Part shown: one piece after another, positions 5,854-8,283 of the stretch
Position numbering within the stretch: the first letter of the stretch is position 1
Layout: every line of letters starts with the position of its first letter
Notes under the pieces: generated by a model
The model's database searches: none
What the model saw: only the letters and a program-made list of their open reading frames with translations
Told to the model about the DNA's origin: nothing
Translations under genes and position numbers: made by a program
Assembly: GCA_946562005.1 (NCBI GenBank)
Contig: CAMNVD010000047.1
Location: 1 to 8,283, forward strand
Direction: 5' to 3'
DNA: 8,283 nucleotides
Source of the DNA: an uncultured Clostridia bacterium
GTDB lineage: Bacteria > Bacillota > Dehalobacteriia > UBA4068 > JAAVYR01

Positions 5854-5887
5854 AAAGAATCTTGGTTTATTAACTAAGATTCTTTTT
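5854..5887 (+). terminator. Orphan terminator-like hairpin upstream of pyrE
   Basis: AAAGAATCTTGGTT (5854-5867) pairs with AACTAAGATTCTTT (5872-5885) through 14 pairs including one G-T, around a TATT loop, and is followed by TT then CTCTCTT. No plus-strand gene ends just before it. It could end a short RNA started near the operator region at 5769-5809, or insulate pyrE from it. The reverse strand also reads as a hairpin followed by a T-rich stretch. Confidence 0.6.
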
Positions 5888-5946
5888 CTCTCTTGGCAGG
5901 AAGAAGAAAAAATATGTAGAAATATAGTATAGTTTATAGGTTTGTC

Positions 5947-5996
5947 AGATTGTATCTAGGGAATCAATCTAAAAAAGCCCTGCTTTTGGGTGTTTT
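5947..5996 (+). promoter_or_regulatory. Structured leader before pyrE with overlapping pairings
   Basis: Three pairings overlap here: AGATTG (5947-5952) with CAATCT (5965-5970), AGGG (5958-5961) with CCCT (5978-5981), and AAAAGC (5973-5978) with GCTTTT (5982-5987). They cannot all form at once, as in an attenuator or a translational switch. I see no PyrR-binding consensus and no strong terminator, so function is uncertain. TATAGT at 5923-5928 may be a -10 box, but its -35 is not clear. Confidence 0.3.
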
Positions 5997-6032
5997 AGGT
6001 TTGTGAAATAAAAAGAAAAGGTGGAGGGTATT

Positions 6033-6614
6033 ATGATTACACAAGAAGAAGTTTTACAAATGTTGAAGGACAAAAACGCATATCTGGAAGGACACTTCCG
6101 TCTGTCCTCCGGTCGCCATGCCGGCAAATATATGCAATGCGCAAAGATTATGCAATACCCCGAAGATTTTGGTAAGCTCTGTGCAGAGTTGGCCTCTTAC
6201 TTCAAAGATGAAAATATCACATTGGTTGCTGGTCCTGCTGTAGGGGCTGTTATCTTCTCCTATGAAATGGGTCGGGCTTTGGGTGTGAAAACCATTTTCG
6301 CTGAACGGGAAGACGGCGTCATGACCTTCCGCCGCGGCTTTGAAGTATCTCCTGAAGACCGTGTGTTGGTGGTAGAAGACGTGATTACCACTGGCGGCTC
6401 TTGCAAAGAAGTCATCAAAGCTGTTCAGGCAATCGGCGCAACTGTTGTTTCCGCAGCGTCTATCGTAGACCGTTCCGCAGGGAAAGTAGACATGGGCGTG
6501 CCATTCAAGGCGCTCCTCAGCATGGAAATTGAATCCTATGAAGAAGATGAATGCCCTCTTTGCAAACAAGGAATGCCTATCGTAAAACCGGGCAGCAGAA
6601 AATTTGATAAATAA
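6033..6614 (+). CDS. pyrE: Orotate phosphoribosyltransferase
   Basis: PyrE joins orotate and PRPP to give orotidine 5'-phosphate and pyrophosphate, the fifth step of pyrimidine synthesis. The protein has 193 residues from ATG 6033, which is preceded by GGAGG (6023-6027); the in-frame GTG at 6021 overlaps this site and is rejected. The PRPP-binding signature VLVVEDVITTGGS is at 111-123. Other family segments are FRLSSGRHAGKYMQCAKI near the N-terminus, AGPAVGAVIFSYEMGRALG and FAEREDGVMTFRRGF. The C-terminus CPLCKQGMPIVKPGSRK, with Cys174 and Cys177, is typical of the PyrE subgroup found in many anaerobes and distinguishes it from the shorter enterobacterial form. It is not next to other pyr genes in this window but is followed within 15 bases by a GntR-family regulator, probably in the same transcript. 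Confidence 0.96.
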   Translation: MITQEEVLQMLKDKNAYLEGHFRLSSGRHAGKYMQCAKIMQYPEDFGKLCAELASYFKDENITLVAGPAVGAVIFSYEMGRALGVKTIFAEREDGVMTFRRGFEVSPEDRVLVVEDVITTGGSCKEVIKAVQAIGATVVSAASIVDRSAGKVDMGVPFKALLSMEIESYEEDECPLCKQGMPIVKPGSRKFDK

Positions 6615-6629
6615 GGTTATCGCTTGCCG

Positions 6630-7325
6630 ATGAAAAAAGAGATTTTTCAAGATTTTCCCGCCTTTTTGGGGAAAGATCCCTTCATGCCTATGCGGGATAT
6701 GATTTATCAATATTTGCGGGAGCTGATTATCACCCGTCAGCTGGAGCCGGGCAGCCGTCTGGTAGAGGAGGACTTGGGGGAAAAGCTCCACGCCTCCCGT
6801 ACGCCTATTCGGGAGGCTCTCCGCAAGCTGGAGTTAGAAGGACTCATCAAGCAGCACAAGGGCAGAGGTTTAGAAGTAGGGGAAATCAGCCTGGAAGACG
6901 CCATGGATTTATACGCCCTCTGCACGGAGTTGGAGGGGTATGCGGCGCGGCTGGCGGCGGCAACGGCTACCGAAGAGGAGTTGGCAGAGTTAGGTTCTCT
7001 CTTAGACGAAATGGAATTTTGCATTGACCGTAATGAGAAGGAGCGGGAGCGGATTCTCCACCGTTCTTTTCACATGGCCATTTACAAGGCAAGCAAGAAC
7101 AAGCGGCTCAGTAAGCTCTTAAGCGACTATAACGACTATTTGCAGCTGTTCCGTTCCTACTACATTTCTACGCCTCATACGCTGCATCAGACTCTGGAGG
7201 AGCATCAGCAAATGGTAGAGGCCTTCCGCAAGCACGATGAAGATTTGGCGGAGCGTACCGCCAAAAACCATATTCATATGGCGCAAAAAGCATTCCAGGC
7301 TCAATGGGATGTCTATAACAAATAA
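6630..7325 (+). CDS. GntR-family transcriptional regulator with FCD ligand domain
   Basis: This is a one-component regulator: an N-terminal winged helix (about 18-75, including LEPGSRLVEEDLGEKL and SRTPIREALRKLELEGLI) binds DNA, and an all-helical FCD domain (about 85-225) binds a small carboxylate, often through a metal. From ATG 6630 it has 231 residues, normal for the FadR subfamily. The candidate metal ligands His148 (SFH), His192 (EEH) and His214 or His216 (NHIH) are present. The position that usually holds Asp four residues before the first His is His144 here. An in-frame TTG at 6624 has better spacing to AAGG (6613-6616) and is a possible start. It follows pyrE closely and ends at a strong terminator. 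The ligand is unknown, and nothing in the sequence ties it to pyrimidines. Confidence 0.92.
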   Translation: MKKEIFQDFPAFLGKDPFMPMRDMIYQYLRELIITRQLEPGSRLVEEDLGEKLHASRTPIREALRKLELEGLIKQHKGRGLEVGEISLEDAMDLYALCTELEGYAARLAAATATEEELAELGSLLDEMEFCIDRNEKERERILHRSFHMAIYKASKNKRLSKLLSDYNDYLQLFRSYYISTPHTLHQTLEEHQQMVEAFRKHDEDLAERTAKNHIHMAQKAFQAQWDVYNK

Positions 7326-7357
7326 AAAAATAGCGGCGAATTCAGCCGCTATTTTTT
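7325..7357 (+). terminator. Intrinsic terminator of the pyrE-gntR unit
   Basis: A 13-bp stem (7325-7337 with 7345-7357) has the core TAGCGGC / GCCGCTA, a 7-base loop containing GAATTC, six A on the 5' arm and six T at the 3' end. It begins at the last base of the regulator's stop codon and is symmetrical enough to act in both directions. Confidence 0.93.
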
Positions 7358-7380
7358 CTATTTCTAGCAGGATTTAGTCA

Positions 7381-7409
7381 TTGTTTCACTGGTGTTTCTA
7401 TGGTAAAAT
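7381..7409 (+). promoter_or_regulatory. Promoter for the GNAT-ilvD operon
   Basis: TTGTTT (7381-7386) and TAAAAT (7404-7409) are 17 bases apart, and TGG directly before the -10 box makes it an extended -10. Transcription would start about 22 bases before the GNAT start codon, so the leader is short with no room for an attenuator. Confidence 0.65.
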
Positions 7410-7437
7410 GAGTTTATCAACTTTTGAGGTGAAAGCC

Positions 7438-7902
7438 ATGAAATTACGAAAGGGAACCATGGCGGACGTAGAGGCAATCCGTACGCTTATCAATGACTAT
7501 GCGGAGCAAGGATTGATGCTCCCTAAAGCTCGTAGCGTCATCTATGAAAATATCCGTGAATATATCATTGCCGAAGAAGGCGGACAAGTTGTCGGTGTGG
7601 GCGGTCTTCACATCCTCTGGCACGACCTGGCGGAGGTGCGATCTCTGGCTGTGGCGGAGTCTCAGCGCGGCAAAGGGCTGGGACGGCAAATCGTTACCGT
7701 TCTGGAGGCGGAGGCGAAAAGCCTTGGCGTGACCAGGTGCTTTGCCCTCACTTACCAAAAGGACTTTTTCACTCGCTGCGGTTATCAGCTGGTGGAAAAT
7801 AAAGAGCTGCCCCAAAAGGTGTGGACAGAGTGCATTAACTGTCCCAAGTTTCCCGATTGTGACGAATATGCTATGGTAAAAAATCTAGCAGAAGAAAGAT
7901 AG
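7438..7902 (+). CDS. GNAT-family N-acetyltransferase, short ArgA-like (N-acetylglutamate synthase type)
   Basis: This is an acetyl-CoA-dependent acetyltransferase of 154 residues, essentially one GNAT domain. The acetyl-CoA loop is QRGKGLG (76-82), preceded by EVRSLAVAES. The pattern from INDYAEQGLMLPKA through ALTYQKDFFTRCGY to LPQKVWTECINCPKFPDC matches the short stand-alone acetyltransferases often assigned as N-acetylglutamate synthases, which acetylate glutamate to begin arginine synthesis. Cys132, Cys135 and Cys141 in the C-terminal CxxCx5C segment are typical of this subgroup. The start is ATG 7438 with GAGGTG at 7426-7431; the reading frame extends upstream to 7381, but that part is promoter DNA. 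It lies 19 bases before ilvD and is likely cotranscribed, and argH stands at the far left of the window. The glutamate substrate is inferred from family and context. Confidence 0.85.
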   Translation: MKLRKGTMADVEAIRTLINDYAEQGLMLPKARSVIYENIREYIIAEEGGQVVGVGGLHILWHDLAEVRSLAVAESQRGKGLGRQIVTVLEAEAKSLGVTRCFALTYQKDFFTRCGYQLVENKELPQKVWTECINCPKFPDCDEYAMVKNLAEER

Positions 7903-7921
7903 AACACGACGAGGTGATAAA

Positions 7922-8283
7922 ATGAGAAGCGATGCAATGAAAACAGGCGCGGAAAAAGCGCCACATCGTTCTTTGTTATATGCGTTGGGGCTGACCAAAG
8001 AGGAAATGGAACGTCCTATCATTGGCATTGTTAATTCCTTTAATGAAATCATTCCCGGTCATGTCCACTTGCGGCAAATCTGCGACGCCGTAAAAGCAGG
8101 GGTCAGAGTAGCAGGCGGCACGCCTATTGAATTCCCGGCTATCGGCGTGTGCGACGGCATCGCTATGGGGCATACGGGTATGAAATATTCTCTTGCCAGT
8201 CGAGAGCTGATTGCGGATTCTATTGAGGTGATGGCGCTAGCCCATGCTTTTGACGGGTTAGTCTTTATTCCGAACTGTGATAA
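7922..8283 (+). CDS. ilvD: Dihydroxy-acid dehydratase, N-terminal part (3' end outside window)
   Basis: IlvD dehydrates 2,3-dihydroxy-isovalerate and 2,3-dihydroxy-3-methylvalerate to the keto acids that precede valine, leucine and isoleucine, using an Fe-S cluster. Only the first 120 codons and two bases of the next are present, of about 550-615 in the family. Recognisable stretches are APHRSLLYALGLTKEEM, IIGIVNSFNEIIPGHVHLR, GIAMGHTGMKYSLASRELIA and, at the very edge, FIPNCD, whose Cys is a cluster ligand in the family. The apparent TAA in the last three bases is out of frame; the reading continues as Asp then AA-, presumably Lys. The ATG is preceded by GAGGTGAT at 7911-7918, close to the ideal site. 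It follows the GNAT gene by 19 bases. Confidence 0.96.
   Translation, partial: MRSDAMKTGAEKAPHRSLLYALGLTKEEMERPIIGIVNSFNEIIPGHVHLRQICDAVKAGVRVAGGTPIEFPAIGVCDGIAMGHTGMKYSLASRELIADSIEVMALAHAFDGLVFIPNCD

Noticed and set aside
5627..5932. Plus-strand open frame of 101 codons opposite the second XRE gene
   Set aside because: Half of it is antisense to the regulator and the rest crosses the operator and the hairpin at 5854-5887; it has no ribosome binding site.
6054..6791. Minus-strand open frame of 245 codons opposite pyrE and the start of the GntR gene
   Set aside because: It is a shadow of two well-supported genes, with His/Phe-rich unnatural composition and no start signals.
1..8283. CRISPR array, tRNA, rRNA or insertion sequence with transposase
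   Set aside because: I see no regularly spaced repeats, no tRNA cloverleaf, no rRNA segment and no transposase coding region in the window.
8281..8283. Apparent stop codon ending ilvD at the window edge
   Set aside because: The TAA is one base out of frame; the true reading ends in GAT followed by an incomplete AA- codon, consistent with the conserved NCDK.

Overview
This window is 8.3 kb of chromosomal sequence from an anaerobic, amino-acid-using bacterium. The Gram-positive-like ribosome binding sites (AGGAGG/GAGGTGAT types), intrinsic terminators with long T runs, indolepyruvate:ferredoxin oxidoreductase genes and the general protein style suggest a Firmicute, perhaps one of the Negativicutes (Acidaminococcaceae-like). 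The lineage is inference only.

Left block (1-4342, all + strand): the 3' end of argH (argininosuccinate lyase), a short spacer carrying a degenerate repeat, and then a tight three-gene unit. This unit encodes a phenylacetate-CoA-ligase-type enzyme (PaaK family), the IorA subunit and the IorB subunit of indolepyruvate:ferredoxin oxidoreductase, and it ends at a strong intrinsic terminator. IorAB turns aryl-pyruvates (transaminated Trp, Phe, Tyr) into aryl-acetyl-CoA plus reduced ferredoxin. The ligase interconverts aryl-acetyl-CoA and the free aryl-acetate.

Middle block (4343-6032): about 450 bp of gene-free DNA with several inverted repeats, bounded by two nearly identical terminator hairpins. 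It is followed by a visibly A+T-richer cassette: two paralogous small XRE-type regulators on the minus strand with a 100-residue uncharacterised protein on the plus strand between them. The first regulator is divergent from the small gene; the second converges on it and overlaps its 3' end. Upstream of each regulator lies the same 13-bp motif with a facing AAAGTG half-site, so the regulators probably bind related operators. This cassette is the least explained part of the window. A terminator-like hairpin with no gene before it (5854-5887) and a structured leader lie between the cassette and pyrE.

Right block (6033-8283, all + strand): pyrE (orotate phosphoribosyltransferase), a GntR/FCD-family regulator 15 bases or less downstream of it, a terminator, a clear promoter, an ArgA-like short GNAT acetyltransferase, and the first 120 codons of ilvD (dihydroxy-acid dehydratase), which runs off the window. 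With argH at the other end, the surroundings are mainly amino acid and nucleotide biosynthesis, with the aryl-pyruvate fermentation unit and the small regulator cassette set among them.
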